A stretch of 64,000 nucleotides of DNA from Chitinophaga pinensis (GTDB taxonomy: Bacteria; Bacteroidota; Bacteroidia; Flavobacteriales_D; Crocinitomicaceae). Every line of letters begins with the position of its first letter. The stretch's first letter is position 1. The notes below the pieces were generated by a model that saw only the letters and a program-made list of their open reading frames with translations, was not told the DNA's origin and did no database searches. Positions 1 to 8,236 of the stretch are shown here, one piece after another. Location: contig CALPMT020000007.1 of assembly GCA_943324745.2 (NCBI GenBank), positions 45,852 through 109,851 on the forward strand. The letters run 5' to 3'. A program made the translations under genes and the position numbers.

Positions 1-2
1 AT

Positions 3-158
3 TTTATTGAAGAAAAAGAAGGTGAAATATCCGCTTACGAATTTAAATGGAAAGATCGAAAAAACAAGAAATTCCCTACAACATTCACTTCCAATTACAA
101 TACTAAAACACACTATATTGACAGGGAAAATTTTAGAAGTTTTGTTAAAATCATCTAA
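3..158 (+). CDS. C-terminal end of an AAA/DUF4143 ATPase (partial)
   Basis: An open frame enters from the left edge and stops at 156-158, giving the last 51 residues of a protein. The stretch YEFKWKDRKNKKFPTTF followed by NFRSFV resembles the C-terminus of the AAA_14/DUF4143 ATP-binding proteins that are common in Bacteroidota. Members have an N-terminal P-loop domain and a C-terminal nuclease-like DUF4143 domain; their role is mostly unknown. The P-loop part lies outside the window. The stop codon directly abuts the stop of the convergent glycosyltransferase gene, with no space between them. The family call rests on the tail alone. Confidence 0.6.
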   Translation, partial: FIEEKEGEISAYEFKWKDRKNKKFPTTFTSNYNTKTHYIDRENFRSFVKII

Positions 159-1238
159 TCACATCAATTGAAATAGCTCTAGATATTTGTTTTTTAAAGC
201 ATTAACAGAATAATAATCTTCTACTGTTGCATCTCCTTTTGCACCTACACGCATACGTGCTTCTTTATTCTCTAATAAATACGCAAGGATGTCATACCAT
301 TCGTCCTCTGAGTCGACTAAATACCCGTTTTCCTTATCTTGAATTAGGGTTTTATTAACTCCAACTGGTGACATGATCGTAGGGATCCCTAAAGACATGT
401 ATTGCAATCCTTTAAACGCACACTTACCTTCCGACCACTCGTTATTTCTCAATGGCATAACTCCTATGTCAATTTTACATAAATCGTCGACCTCATTGAT
501 TTTATCCCATTTACAATACACCAACGATTTTAACTCAAAGCTAGGTTTACGATCAGAAATCACCAAGAAATCAAACTCGTATTTTTCTTCCAAACGCAAT
601 AGTACTGGATAAATCATATCCAAATAATGCATCGTAGAATGAGATCCAGTCCATCCAATCGCTAAACGTTCCCTTGAATAATCAATGGTTTTATTATGCA
701 TTCCAACGGTATCAATCGTCGTCGGAATAATATGTACATTTTGGTTGTATTGTTTCGCGAAATCCGCTAAATATTGATTCCCACATTGCACCGTATGCAC
801 CCAACCACAAATGGAGTTCACTTTGGAATACCATTTTGTAAAGGAAAGTAAGGCATTACTATCCGAGTGATTTTTCAACCAAATCGCATCGTCATAATCG
901 TACAAAATCTTTTTTCTTAAGACTTTAGCTAAGATAAACTCTACTACTGGCGGACCAAATTGCATGGCTTCGCGGTGCATAAATATGAAGTCGTATTTAC
1001 GTACATTGAATAATAAAGCAAAACGATTGAATGTACTTTTCAACATTCCTAGGGTCTTTTGCGCAAATAATCCTGGTTTGTAGAGTAGATCCCAAAGTTG
1101 ATAATCGATAAACGGTTTTACTGTAATATCAAAGCCATTTTCTTCCAAAAAAGGCAAGAATTGCTCAAAACGAAAACGTTGGGATGGCGCTTTTCCAATT
1201 GGATAAGGACAAAGTAATAGCACTTTTTTAGACTTCAT
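159..1238 (-). CDS. glycosyltransferase, GT-B (family 4-like)
   Basis: A 359-residue cytosolic glycosyltransferase that probably transfers a sugar from a nucleotide-activated donor to a surface polysaccharide or glycolipid. The N-terminus VLLLCPYPIGKAPSQRFRFE is typical of a Bacteroidota GT-B subgroup. The C-terminal half carries GWTGSHSTMHYL, and GLQYMSLGIPTIMSPVG near residues 278-294 looks like the donor-binding region of GT4 enzymes. Its start overlaps the end of asnB by 4 bases (ATGA), so the two genes are probably one translationally coupled operon. Asparagine synthase-like proteins next to glycosyltransferases are common in polysaccharide loci. Donor and acceptor cannot be told from the sequence. 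Confidence 0.8.
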   Translation of the reverse strand: MKSKKVLLLCPYPIGKAPSQRFRFEQFLPFLEENGFDITVKPFIDYQLWDLLYKPGLFAQKTLGMLKSTFNRFALLFNVRKYDFIFMHREAMQFGPPVVEFILAKVLRKKILYDYDDAIWLKNHSDSNALLSFTKWYSKVNSICGWVHTVQCGNQYLADFAKQYNQNVHIIPTTIDTVGMHNKTIDYSRERLAIGWTGSHSTMHYLDMIYPVLLRLEEKYEFDFLVISDRKPSFELKSLVYCKWDKINEVDDLCKIDIGVMPLRNNEWSEGKCAFKGLQYMSLGIPTIMSPVGVNKTLIQDKENGYLVDSEDEWYDILAYLLENKEARMRVGAKGDATVEDYYSVNALKNKYLELFQLM

Positions 1239-3148
1239 TCATTCATCCATTTTTCGTACCACATTTGAAACATCAAGAGATACCAAATTTTATAATCTAA
1301 CTCTTTTTTCCCGCCTAAAAAATCTTGTTTCAATTTAGAAACATGTTCCCAATTAAATATATCTTGGGATTCTATCTTCTCTTCATTAATATAAGTTTCT
1401 ACTAAAGGACGTAAATCCGTAGCCAACCATTTTGCTATTGGAATTGCAAATCCCATTTTTGGCCGATCCATCATTTCTTTCGGAACATACTGATGTACAA
1501 TCTCTTTTAGAATATATTTTTGATTTCCTTGGTGTAATTTATAGTCGTTCGGCAATCTGGCAGCCCATTCAATAACTCGGTGATCTAAGAAAGGTTCTCT
1601 ACCTTCTAAACTCACCGTCATGGTTGCACGATCTACTTTTTGTAGAATGTCATCCACCAAATAGGTTTGATAATCCACCGCTTGCATATAGGCTAAAGGC
1701 GAATAGTACTGTGCAGCTAATTCTTTGGATTGATACGCCGTATTCAAACGATGAAAGGAAGCATGCATCACTTCTTTCATTTGTGTATCGGTGTATTGTT
1801 GACTTAAACTCAACATAATATTTTCTTCCGAAGGATCTTTCAAAATCCCCTTCAGTTTTTCATAGCGGTTGTGAAAATTGTATTTATGTTTTAGAATTGG
1901 TAGCGCATTCGAAGGAATAACATTCATTAATCCCGCGATAGACTTGCGCGCAAAACCGGGAATTTGTTCTAGTTTACTTCTGTATTTTAATAAATAACTG
2001 TATCGATTGTAACCTGCAAACACCTCATCCCCTGCATCTGCACTTAAGGCAACTGTCACTTCTTGTCGCGCGACTTTACTTACTAAAGTTGTAGGTAACG
2101 CACTACTATCTGCAAAAGGTTCGTCGTAATAAAAAGGTAAGTCAGGAATCCATTCTAAGACTTCTTTTTCCGTACACGCAATTTCTGTATGTTTTGTCCC
2201 CAAAAAGTTTGCCGTTTCTTTTGCAAATGCTGCTTCATTCAATCCGATATCAGGAACAGCGATTGTGTATGTTTTTAAAGGTTCCGTTCTGTCTTTTTGT
2301 AGTAAGGCAGTTACGCAGGTGCTATCGTATCCACCACTTAAAAACACACCTACTGGCACATCTGCTACCATGCGGTAATCACAAGCGCTTTGTAGTATTT
2401 TCTCCGTTTCTTTTTTCGCTTCGTCGAAGGAAATATCCAATTTTGGTTGATTATACGCATCGTAAACCGACCAATATTGGGTTTGCTTTATTTCACTCAG
2501 CGGTTGACTCAAGGAAAACTTCGTATAATGTCCCGGTTTTAATTTTGTGGTATATTCAAAAATACAGTGAGGTGTAGGGATGTTCCCATATTGCATAAAA
2601 GCAGCGACCGCATCTAAATTTATTTTTTTCTCAAAATTTGAATGTGCATGAAACGCTTTTAATTCAGATGCAAATAAGAATATGCCATCTTTTAGATAAT
2701 AGAAAAAAGGCTTTACTCCAGCACGGTCACGAACACAAAACACTTCATTTTTCTGGATATCGTAAATTACAAAAGCAAACATACCGATGAATCGATCCAC
2801 GCAAGCTTCCCCCCATTGGGTGTATGCATGTAAAATCACTTCGGTATCGGAATCACTAGTAAACGAGTGTCCTAGTAAATTAAGTTCAGCACGTATTTCT
2901 TTATAGTTATAAATTTCACCATTAAACGTAATCCAATACTGGTTGAACAACATCGGTTGTTTTCCGGATTCTGTGATATCAATGATTGCTAGTCGACGAT
3001 GCGCTAAACCAAGGGTGAAATTTGATTCTTGAAAGTATTGAAGATCACCTCCGTCTGGTCCACGGTGGAACAAGGTTTGACTCATAGCAAGTAAATCTTT
3101 TTCAGTAGATTTTTTATTGAAATCAATAAATCCTGCTATTCCACACAT
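1235..3148 (-). CDS. asnB: asparagine synthase, glutamine-hydrolysing
   Basis: A 637-residue class II amidotransferase. The protein starts MCGIAGF, so after Met removal Cys is the N-terminal nucleophile that hydrolyses glutamine. The HRGPDGGD and GEIYNYKEIR motifs complete the Ntn glutaminase domain (about residues 1-210). The synthetase domain follows, with the PP-loop SGGYDST near residue 270, where ATP adenylates aspartate. Length is normal for the family. It overlaps the downstream glycosyltransferase by 4 bases. In such a setting the enzyme may make asparagine or amidate a sugar precursor for surface polysaccharide; sequence alone does not decide. A well-formed promoter lies 24 bases upstream of the start. 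Confidence 0.93.
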   Translation of the reverse strand: MCGIAGFIDFNKKSTEKDLLAMSQTLFHRGPDGGDLQYFQESNFTLGLAHRRLAIIDITESGKQPMLFNQYWITFNGEIYNYKEIRAELNLLGHSFTSDSDTEVILHAYTQWGEACVDRFIGMFAFVIYDIQKNEVFCVRDRAGVKPFFYYLKDGIFLFASELKAFHAHSNFEKKINLDAVAAFMQYGNIPTPHCIFEYTTKLKPGHYTKFSLSQPLSEIKQTQYWSVYDAYNQPKLDISFDEAKKETEKILQSACDYRMVADVPVGVFLSGGYDSTCVTALLQKDRTEPLKTYTIAVPDIGLNEAAFAKETANFLGTKHTEIACTEKEVLEWIPDLPFYYDEPFADSSALPTTLVSKVARQEVTVALSADAGDEVFAGYNRYSYLLKYRSKLEQIPGFARKSIAGLMNVIPSNALPILKHKYNFHNRYEKLKGILKDPSEENIMLSLSQQYTDTQMKEVMHASFHRLNTAYQSKELAAQYYSPLAYMQAVDYQTYLVDDILQKVDRATMTVSLEGREPFLDHRVIEWAARLPNDYKLHQGNQKYILKEIVHQYVPKEMMDRPKMGFAIPIAKWLATDLRPLVETYINEEKIESQDIFNWEHVSKLKQDFLGGKKELDYKIWYLLMFQMWYEKWMNE

Positions 3149-3171
3149 AGTTCATCGGTTTTGTATGGTTG

Positions 3172-3207
3172 CAAATATACGAAACTTGTTTTTAACTCAT
3201 CCCAAAA
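3172..3207 (-). promoter_or_regulatory. promoter of asnB operon
   Basis: On the minus strand the -7 element TATATTTG (3172-3179) fits the Bacteroidota consensus TAnnTTTG. A TTTTG (3203-3207) stands 23 bases upstream as the -33 element. Transcription would start about 17 bases before the asnB ATG. Confidence 0.6.
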
Positions 3208-3760
3208 GAACAGCTCCTCCCCGAATCATTGTATCACGTTTAACTAACTTTAAAGAAGTTGATTGATGCATTATTGAATGTAAATATTCCGTTTTTCCGA
3301 TTGTTTGAATTCCAAAGGATAATTCTTCTATTGAGAAATCATCTTGATTGAACTCATATTTAGCGAATAAACCTGTTTCATATTGATGAATTGTAATCTT
3401 TTTACACACCTGTGCGTACTGGTTAGATACTTGTTTTATTTCAAAACATTCGAATAAAGGAAACAAGGTGTTATTACTGTTCAGTTCAATGGATTTAATT
3501 TTTAAAAGTGTTTTATTTCTCCGTTTGACTTCTATCGAATTTTTACTATTAACTTCAAATAATGAATAATGCTGTAAGATTTCTAATTTATTCCAATGGT
3601 CAAATCCAAATACTTCTAAATAAGTCAATTCAAAGAAAAAGGTGTTCCAATCAATTTGCTTCTCCAATCGAAAAGCATCAAACTTTTCAAATAAGTGATT
3701 TGAAATTAATAGTTCGTATACCTGAATTCCAGTTCCAAACAAATTAAGAATATGTGCCAT
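3197..3760 (-). CDS. hypothetical protein downstream of WYL regulator
   Basis: A 187-residue soluble protein that I do not recognise. It has no signal peptide, membrane segment or clear motif. It is rich in aromatic residues and reads like a mixed alpha/beta protein (LTYLEVFGFDHWNKLEILQHY in the first half). It starts 10 bases after the stop of the WYL regulator gene on the same strand, so the two are almost certainly co-transcribed, and it may take part in the same response. The C-terminal end overlaps the asnB promoter region by about 11 bases. Confidence 0.65.
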   Translation of the reverse strand: MAHILNLFGTGIQVYELLISNHLFEKFDAFRLEKQIDWNTFFFELTYLEVFGFDHWNKLEILQHYSLFEVNSKNSIEVKRRNKTLLKIKSIELNSNNTLFPLFECFEIKQVSNQYAQVCKKITIHQYETGLFAKYEFNQDDFSIEELSFGIQTIGKTEYLHSIMHQSTSLKLVKRDTMIRGGAVLLG

Positions 3761-3770
3761 CTATATTGAC

Positions 3771-4673
3771 TCATGAATAATATTGCAAAGTACGTTTTAT
3801 AATTTGTTTGATTTCATCTATCAATCGTTGTGGACCAAGAACTTCTACGGTATCCCCATAAGACAATATTTCCATAATAAAATCATGTGTAATACATAAT
3901 GTTAACTCGATTTGAAGCTCATCTTTTGTATCCTTTATAATTCGTTGGGTTGCATGTAGTGGTAGTGTTTTTATGTATTTGCCTTGATGTGCATCAAATG
4001 ATAAAGTGATTTTTTGAGGTTTTTCGTCATTCGGACTAATAATACCAAAACAGAATTCAAAATGTTTTTCGATGTTGAAATTTGTCGGGTATACAAAAGC
4101 AGTATTCAGAATTTGGAAATCTGACAAACGATCCAACGCGAAAGTTTTGATTGCACCATCTTTCAAATCTTTCCCCATTACATACCAACGATTACTAAAT
4201 TCTTTCAGAGCATAGGGTTCAATCGTTCGCTTAGTAGTAAAATCATCCCAAAACTTCGCATAATTAAAAGAGATACATTTTGAGTTTTTTATCGCATGAA
4301 TTAATCCATACAAATTTTCTGTTCCTTGAGGTCTTCGTTTTTCAAAATGAATGTATTTAGAAATTCTATCACTAACATTCAAGGCGTTGAATGTATCAAA
4401 TGCTTCAAGGATACGTTCTTTCATGGTGTCCTGTTGCTCTTCATTTTCTAGATAATAAACTTTCGTAGAAAAATTATATTGAATATCGATGTTATACAAA
4501 GAACGAATATCTTCCAAATCACGTTGAAAAGTACGTGTAGAAATTCGATAATTATACCCTTGTAAGTCTGATTCTTCATCCAAATAATCAAGGATTTCTT
4601 TCAAGGAAGAAGATTTTTTTCTCAACTTGTTTACGATTAATATTAATCGTGCAGTAGATTCTCGTTTTGACAT
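3771..4673 (-). CDS. WYL-domain transcriptional regulator
   Basis: A 300-residue DNA-binding regulator. The N-terminal winged HTH spans about residues 1-70 (STARLILIVNKLRKK, then YRISTRTFQRDLEDI). The WYL domain follows at about 120-200, containing IEPYALKEFSNRWYVMGKD, and a C-terminal WCX-like part ends near IMEILSYGDTVEVLGPQ. WYL proteins sense ligands such as nucleic acids or nucleotides and often control defence islands (for example BrxR and CapW). It is transcribed with the 187-residue gene behind it. Its own promoter carries the GACA-N5-TGTC dyad seen in six other promoters of this region, which would fit autoregulation, although no binding is shown. Confidence 0.88.
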   Translation of the reverse strand: MSKRESTARLILIVNKLRKKSSSLKEILDYLDEESDLQGYNYRISTRTFQRDLEDIRSLYNIDIQYNFSTKVYYLENEEQQDTMKERILEAFDTFNALNVSDRISKYIHFEKRRPQGTENLYGLIHAIKNSKCISFNYAKFWDDFTTKRTIEPYALKEFSNRWYVMGKDLKDGAIKTFALDRLSDFQILNTAFVYPTNFNIEKHFEFCFGIISPNDEKPQKITLSFDAHQGKYIKTLPLHATQRIIKDTKDELQIELTLCITHDFIMEILSYGDTVEVLGPQRLIDEIKQIIKRTLQYYS

Positions 4674-4693
4674 AAAACTTACTTTATTTGATG

Positions 4694-4726
4694 TAAAAGT
4701 AAAATTTAACTAAGACAAAATATGTC
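4694..4726 (-). promoter_or_regulatory. WYL gene promoter with dyad GACA-N5-TGTC
   Basis: The 13-bp perfect inverted repeat gacaaaatatgtc lies at 4714-4726. Read on the minus strand its TTTTG stands exactly 14 bases before TACTTTTA (4694-4701), a near match to the TAnnTTTG -7 element. The predicted start of transcription is about 15 bases before the WYL ATG. This is the first of seven sites with the same geometry. Confidence 0.5.
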
Positions 4727-4864
4727 GTGGTTTGATTATTTTACAGCTAAATATAAACGATAGTGAATATTGTGCTTAATTTAGAATAATGAAGATAGTC
4801 TTACTTAGTTCATTTATTCAAAAAATAGATTTTTAAACACATAAATTAATTAACAAATATTAAA

Positions 4865-5347
4865 ATGGAAGTAAATTGTCCAAAATGCTTTAACGATAAT
4901 GCATACTTTGATGGTATTAAATACTCTTGTCCTGATTGTGATTATGAATGGGGAGTAAAAAACCAAAGTACATCAAAAAAACAAAATGATATTGACGAAA
5001 AATATTACAATTGCTTTGTAAAAACAGAAAAAGGATTGAAATACTCATGTAAAAACATATCTAAAAGTGAAATAAAGAATATTACAATTATACCATTAGC
5101 AAAAGATTTCGATTTATATACCCAATATATTCTTTTAGAAGCTAATCTCATTGAAAAAACATCACCGGAAATATTCAATAAATTGTTATTAATGAATTTT
5201 AAAGAATTAGAAAATTTTCTAAAAAAATTAGAGATTTCGAATATTAAAAACAATATATTACTCGTTCGTACTGGTCCAATCAATACTTATCTAGATTATT
5301 ATGACAGTAATAACAAATTTGTTGAGTTAATTAAAATAGATGAATGA
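4865..5347 (+). CDS. zinc-ribbon hypothetical protein
   Basis: A 160-residue protein with an N-terminal zinc ribbon: CPKCFNDNAYFDGIKYSCPDCDYEW, two CxxC knuckles at residues 5-8 and 22-25. This resembles the N-terminal knuckle of YjdM/PhnA-like proteins, but the rest does not look like PhnA. The C-terminal part (about 45-160) is lysine- and isoleucine-rich and unrecognised. It is the only plus-strand gene between 0.2 and 12.8 kb and sits alone. A role in nucleic-acid or protein binding is only suggested by the ribbon. Confidence 0.65.
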   Translation: MEVNCPKCFNDNAYFDGIKYSCPDCDYEWGVKNQSTSKKQNDIDEKYYNCFVKTEKGLKYSCKNISKSEIKNITIIPLAKDFDLYTQYILLEANLIEKTSPEIFNKLLLMNFKELENFLKKLEISNIKNNILLVRTGPINTYLDYYDSNNKFVELIKIDE

Positions 5348-5372
5348 ATCGAAAAAGAAAAATAAATTCATT

Positions 5373-5753
5373 TTAATCAATCGTTATTTCTTTAAACCAA
5401 TTATTTGGATTATAAGCTTTTAAATACTCTATTAAGGGTAAAATATCCATAAAACCATTCATTTTCATTTCAAACATATTAAAAAGTAAGTCGCGCCAAT
5501 TAATTTCTTGGATTGAGTTAGAATTCATAAAATGACAATGAAGTTGAATAAACAAATCATAGAAATTGATTTTGAGCAAATGCTGATTTATTTCTATTTC
5601 TGATAATGTTGGATCCGTTTCAAACCATTCGTCCAAACTAAGCGATAAAGGTGTTTCCTCATTTAAACGCATATTTGGATAGAGAATCAAATTTAGTCGT
5701 TCAATTTCATTCTGTAGTTCTGTAATTCGAGGATGTTCTGACCAATCTTTCAT
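5373..5753 (-). CDS. hypothetical protein, 126 aa
   Basis: A small acidic soluble protein that I do not recognise, with no signal peptide or membrane segment. The N-terminal part (about residues 1-30) is predicted helical (ELQNEIERLNLILYP), and the middle contains PTLSEIEINQHLLKINFYDLFIQL. It is preceded by two copies of a terminator-promoter unit (5778-5963), each promoter bearing the regional dyad motif, so its expression is probably controlled together with the WYL gene and the zinc-ribbon genes. It converges with the zinc-ribbon gene, with about 25 bases between the stops. Confidence 0.6.
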   Translation of the reverse strand: MKDWSEHPRITELQNEIERLNLILYPNMRLNEETPLSLSLDEWFETDPTLSEIEINQHLLKINFYDLFIQLHCHFMNSNSIQEINWRDLLFNMFEMKMNGFMDILPLIEYLKAYNPNNWFKEITID

Positions 5754-5777
5754 AACGTTTGATTTTAAATTATATGA

Positions 5778-5810
5778 TAAAAATAGAGTGGGAGTAAGTC
5801 AAAATGTGAC
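5778..5810 (-). promoter_or_regulatory. promoter with dyad GTCA-N5-TGAC
   Basis: The perfect dyad gtcaaaatgtgac lies at 5798-5810. On the minus strand TTTTG is 14 bases upstream of TATTTTTA (5778-5785), the likely -7 element. Transcription would run into the 126-residue gene, whose ATG is at 5753. Confidence 0.5.
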
Positions 5811-5820
5811 GGTATAAAAT

Positions 5821-5846
5821 AAAAAATCCCCCGTGGCTTAGGGGTA
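5821..5846 (-). terminator. rho-independent terminator, minus strand (copy 1)
   Basis: On the minus strand CCCC-TAAGCCAC-GGGG is followed by GATTTTTT. It lies between two dyad-type promoters and would end any transcript started at the distal one (5881-5913). Confidence 0.6.
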
Positions 5847-5880
5847 TAAAATAGCACTTATATTTTTCACTTTTTCCTAT

Positions 5881-5913
5881 AAAATCTATGGAGTGAAATA
5901 GCCAAAATGTGAC
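5881..5913 (-). promoter_or_regulatory. second dyad-type promoter, upstream copy
   Basis: gccaaaatgtgac at 5901-5913 is an imperfect dyad. On the minus strand its TTTTG is 14 bases before TAGATTTT (5881-5888). A transcript from here would meet the terminator at 5821-5846 after roughly 50-60 nt, so it may make a very short RNA or be a leftover of a tandem duplication. Confidence 0.4.
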
Positions 5914-5937
5914 GCAGGTAAAATGAAATATAGGCAC

Positions 5938-5963
5938 AAAAAATCCCCCGTTGTTGCGGGGGA
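5938..5963 (-). terminator. rho-independent terminator of the DUF262 operon
   Basis: A perfect 7-bp stem (tcccccg / cggggga, loop ttgttg) at 5944-5963 is followed on the minus strand by a run of T at 5938-5943. It is well placed to end the minus-strand transcript of the DUF262 genes. Confidence 0.8.
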
Positions 5964-5968
5964 TTCAG

Positions 5969-6108
5969 TTATTTTATACTTTTTAAAGTTCGTTTGTCAT
6001 ATGGAATCGATTCAAAACATAGGATTGACCTGTAAGCAACCAACGTTTGTAGATTAATTTACCATTCATGTAAAGGTAAAGTTGATTATCGATAATGGTT
6101 TTGTGGAT
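5969..6108 (-). pseudogene. degenerate second copy of the 64-aa gene
   Basis: The minus strand reads IHKTIIDNQLYLYMNGKLIY and then KRWLLTGQS, almost identical to the intact small gene at 9949-10143. The copy has lost its ATG (a stop lies a few codons upstream) and shifts frame after TGQS, where the continuing frame reads FESIPYDKRTLKSIK before its stop at 5969. The two copies flank the DUF262 gene pair as direct repeats about 4 kb apart, which suggests that the pair was inserted by, or amplified through, recombination between such copies. The function of the parent gene is unknown. Confidence 0.7.
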
Positions 6109-6129
6109 TTTAAGAAATTAAATTGTTTT

Positions 6130-8220
6130 TTAAACAACTTCAACGCATTCATCAATACTTGAAGGTCTTTTCTTATTCCGAAATAGATAACATTTACTAT
6201 TATCTTCTGTAAAACCGAAATAATGACCTTCGCAATATTTATCTAATAATTCAGATTCTTTTATCAATCTATATTTCCAATTTGGCATAGTTTTATCCTT
6301 GTTATTAAATTCTACAATAATACTCTGTAAATTATTTTCGTTATCACAAAGTTTTAATATAAGTGGTTTAAAATAATTATTAAACCATTGATTTTTTGTT
6401 AATACGGTTTTTAGTTCATTACGGTTTTCTATAAGACATCGCTTATGTGTATCAGTGTTATAACTAATTGTTCCCCAGTAGTTATAGAAATCATTATTTC
6501 CAATAGTTAAAAGTGCTCTACGGAAAGTATTAGAAATTTCGTTTTCATTTAAATGTGTATCAATAATGTCTTTTATATTTTCTAACTTATTAATTTCATC
6601 ATAACATTCTAAACACCAATTAATTGCACCTTCACAAAAGGTAGTATCTTCGAGTTCAAATAGAATAGAAGTAATTTCAAGATCATTGTAAATTAATTTT
6701 GCTTTTCTTTTTTCTTCTTCAACTTGCGCTTTTGAAAATGTTGATATAACTGATTTTTTGAAAAGAAAATCATAAATATTATTAGAACCATCTGATAATT
6801 CATCAATCAAATTAATTGCACCAATAAAGGTTTGAGCACTATCAATAGTTGAATTATACACAATATTTCGAACAACTCTCATCCAATTCATAAAAGAATT
6901 TTCAGAAACCATTTCATTCTTAAATAAATATTGTGTTTGTGCGTAAAATAAAACTCTCTGTTTATATGATGGTTTATCAATTTTTATAAAGTCTTTAAAT
7001 ATGTAGTTATTATCTTGCTTTTCAAAATCCCATAAGTTTATCGTGGTAATTTGATTAGCATTGTTGTTGTTTGCATAAATATCAAACCATTTCTTTAAAT
7101 TATTGAACGCATCTAGATTAACAAAATCTTGATATTTAAGCAAACTATAATCGTTTACTAATTCGACTATTCTTCTAGCTATTCTTTCATTCTTTATTTG
7201 ATCATCTGAAATATTTCCAGACTTACTCTTAAGTTCGAGTTCTTTCCTTATATTCTCAATTTCATTAATATCGTAATATATTTCTTTGTTTTGAGCATAT
7301 GCTACAATAGCGGTATTAACTATAAATTTCAGAATGCTACTATCAATTTTGCTTTTATCTGAAACATTATTCCAGAACAAATCCATCCATAAATTATCAA
7401 TTCGATTTGAAAAGGTTTCTTTAATATCAGCATTGGCTTCCCAATTTTCTTTTTTAATATACTGTTCAAATTTAGCTTTGAAATTTTCAAAATCAGTAAG
7501 TGCTTTACCTCTAGCATTCATTTTGATATATAAATCATCTGATAAGCCAAAATTTTGCAACTCTATAAAGTGGAAGGTAATTTTATTTAGGTTTTCCCAA
7601 ATTTGGTTAGTATTTTGAAATAATAAATGAATTGAATCTAATACATTGAGCATGGACTTAATTGTAGGGTCGCTTTTCCAAGAAAGAAAAAACCAAGAAC
7701 TATCAATTATAGTTTTGCTTAACTGATTGTTTTTAGGTTTCTTTTCTTCTTTATCGTAATAGTCTGTTTCTGAAAGTTTATTATAAACAATTCCATCATT
7801 TATTAACTCGTTGCAAAATTCCCTTGAACTTGTTCTTGTTTCATAGGTGAATTTTTTCAGTAGGTTTTTTAACTCTTCATCGAGTCTGTTTTCTTTCATT
7901 GCAACATACCAATGTAAAAGAAATAATGTTGTCAATCGTTGTTGACCATCTAATGGTTGAAAAGTATAGTCTTTAATGCTCCCATAAACAAAATCTAATT
8001 CCAATTCTTTGTCATTTATTGCGCCAAGCAATGCTTTTAAAAAGTTAATTCTAAGTTCTTTTTTCTCTTCTCTACCTTGTGCGAAATCCCTTTGAATAAT
8101 TGGGATTTCAATTTTATTTAATGGCTGAATTTCATAGTTTCCACAGTTACAACATTGTATACCATCATTTGATAGCAATTGTAAAAAACTAAGTTTTTTT
8201 GAAGTCTGATTTTTATTCAT
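6130..8220 (-). CDS. DUF262 (GmrS/ParB-like) protein, second gene of pair
   Basis: A 696-residue protein with the DUF262 ParB/Srx-fold nucleotidase motif DGQQRLTTLF at residues 91-100. IPIIQRDFAQGR (residues 39-50) lies before it, and a later LYIKMNARGKALTDFENFKAKFE segment matches the usual NARG-LT element. A CCNCGNYE segment near residue 23 may bind metal. I see no HNH motif in the C-terminal half, so this protein may be the sensor or NTPase partner of the nuclease encoded just upstream. DUF262 proteins hydrolyse NTPs and are found in GmrSD, BrxU and SspE antiphage systems. The gene starts 16 bases after the upstream DUF262-DUF1524 gene, so they form one operon. Confidence 0.82.
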   Translation of the reverse strand: MNKNQTSKKLSFLQLLSNDGIQCCNCGNYEIQPLNKIEIPIIQRDFAQGREEKKELRINFLKALLGAINDKELELDFVYGSIKDYTFQPLDGQQRLTTLFLLHWYVAMKENRLDEELKNLLKKFTYETRTSSREFCNELINDGIVYNKLSETDYYDKEEKKPKNNQLSKTIIDSSWFFLSWKSDPTIKSMLNVLDSIHLLFQNTNQIWENLNKITFHFIELQNFGLSDDLYIKMNARGKALTDFENFKAKFEQYIKKENWEANADIKETFSNRIDNLWMDLFWNNVSDKSKIDSSILKFIVNTAIVAYAQNKEIYYDINEIENIRKELELKSKSGNISDDQIKNERIARRIVELVNDYSLLKYQDFVNLDAFNNLKKWFDIYANNNNANQITTINLWDFEKQDNNYIFKDFIKIDKPSYKQRVLFYAQTQYLFKNEMVSENSFMNWMRVVRNIVYNSTIDSAQTFIGAINLIDELSDGSNNIYDFLFKKSVISTFSKAQVEEEKRKAKLIYNDLEITSILFELEDTTFCEGAINWCLECYDEINKLENIKDIIDTHLNENEISNTFRRALLTIGNNDFYNYWGTISYNTDTHKRCLIENRNELKTVLTKNQWFNNYFKPLILKLCDNENNLQSIIVEFNNKDKTMPNWKYRLIKESELLDKYCEGHYFGFTEDNSKCYLFRNKKRPSSIDECVEVV

Positions 8221-8236
8221 TTTATGATAATTCTGA

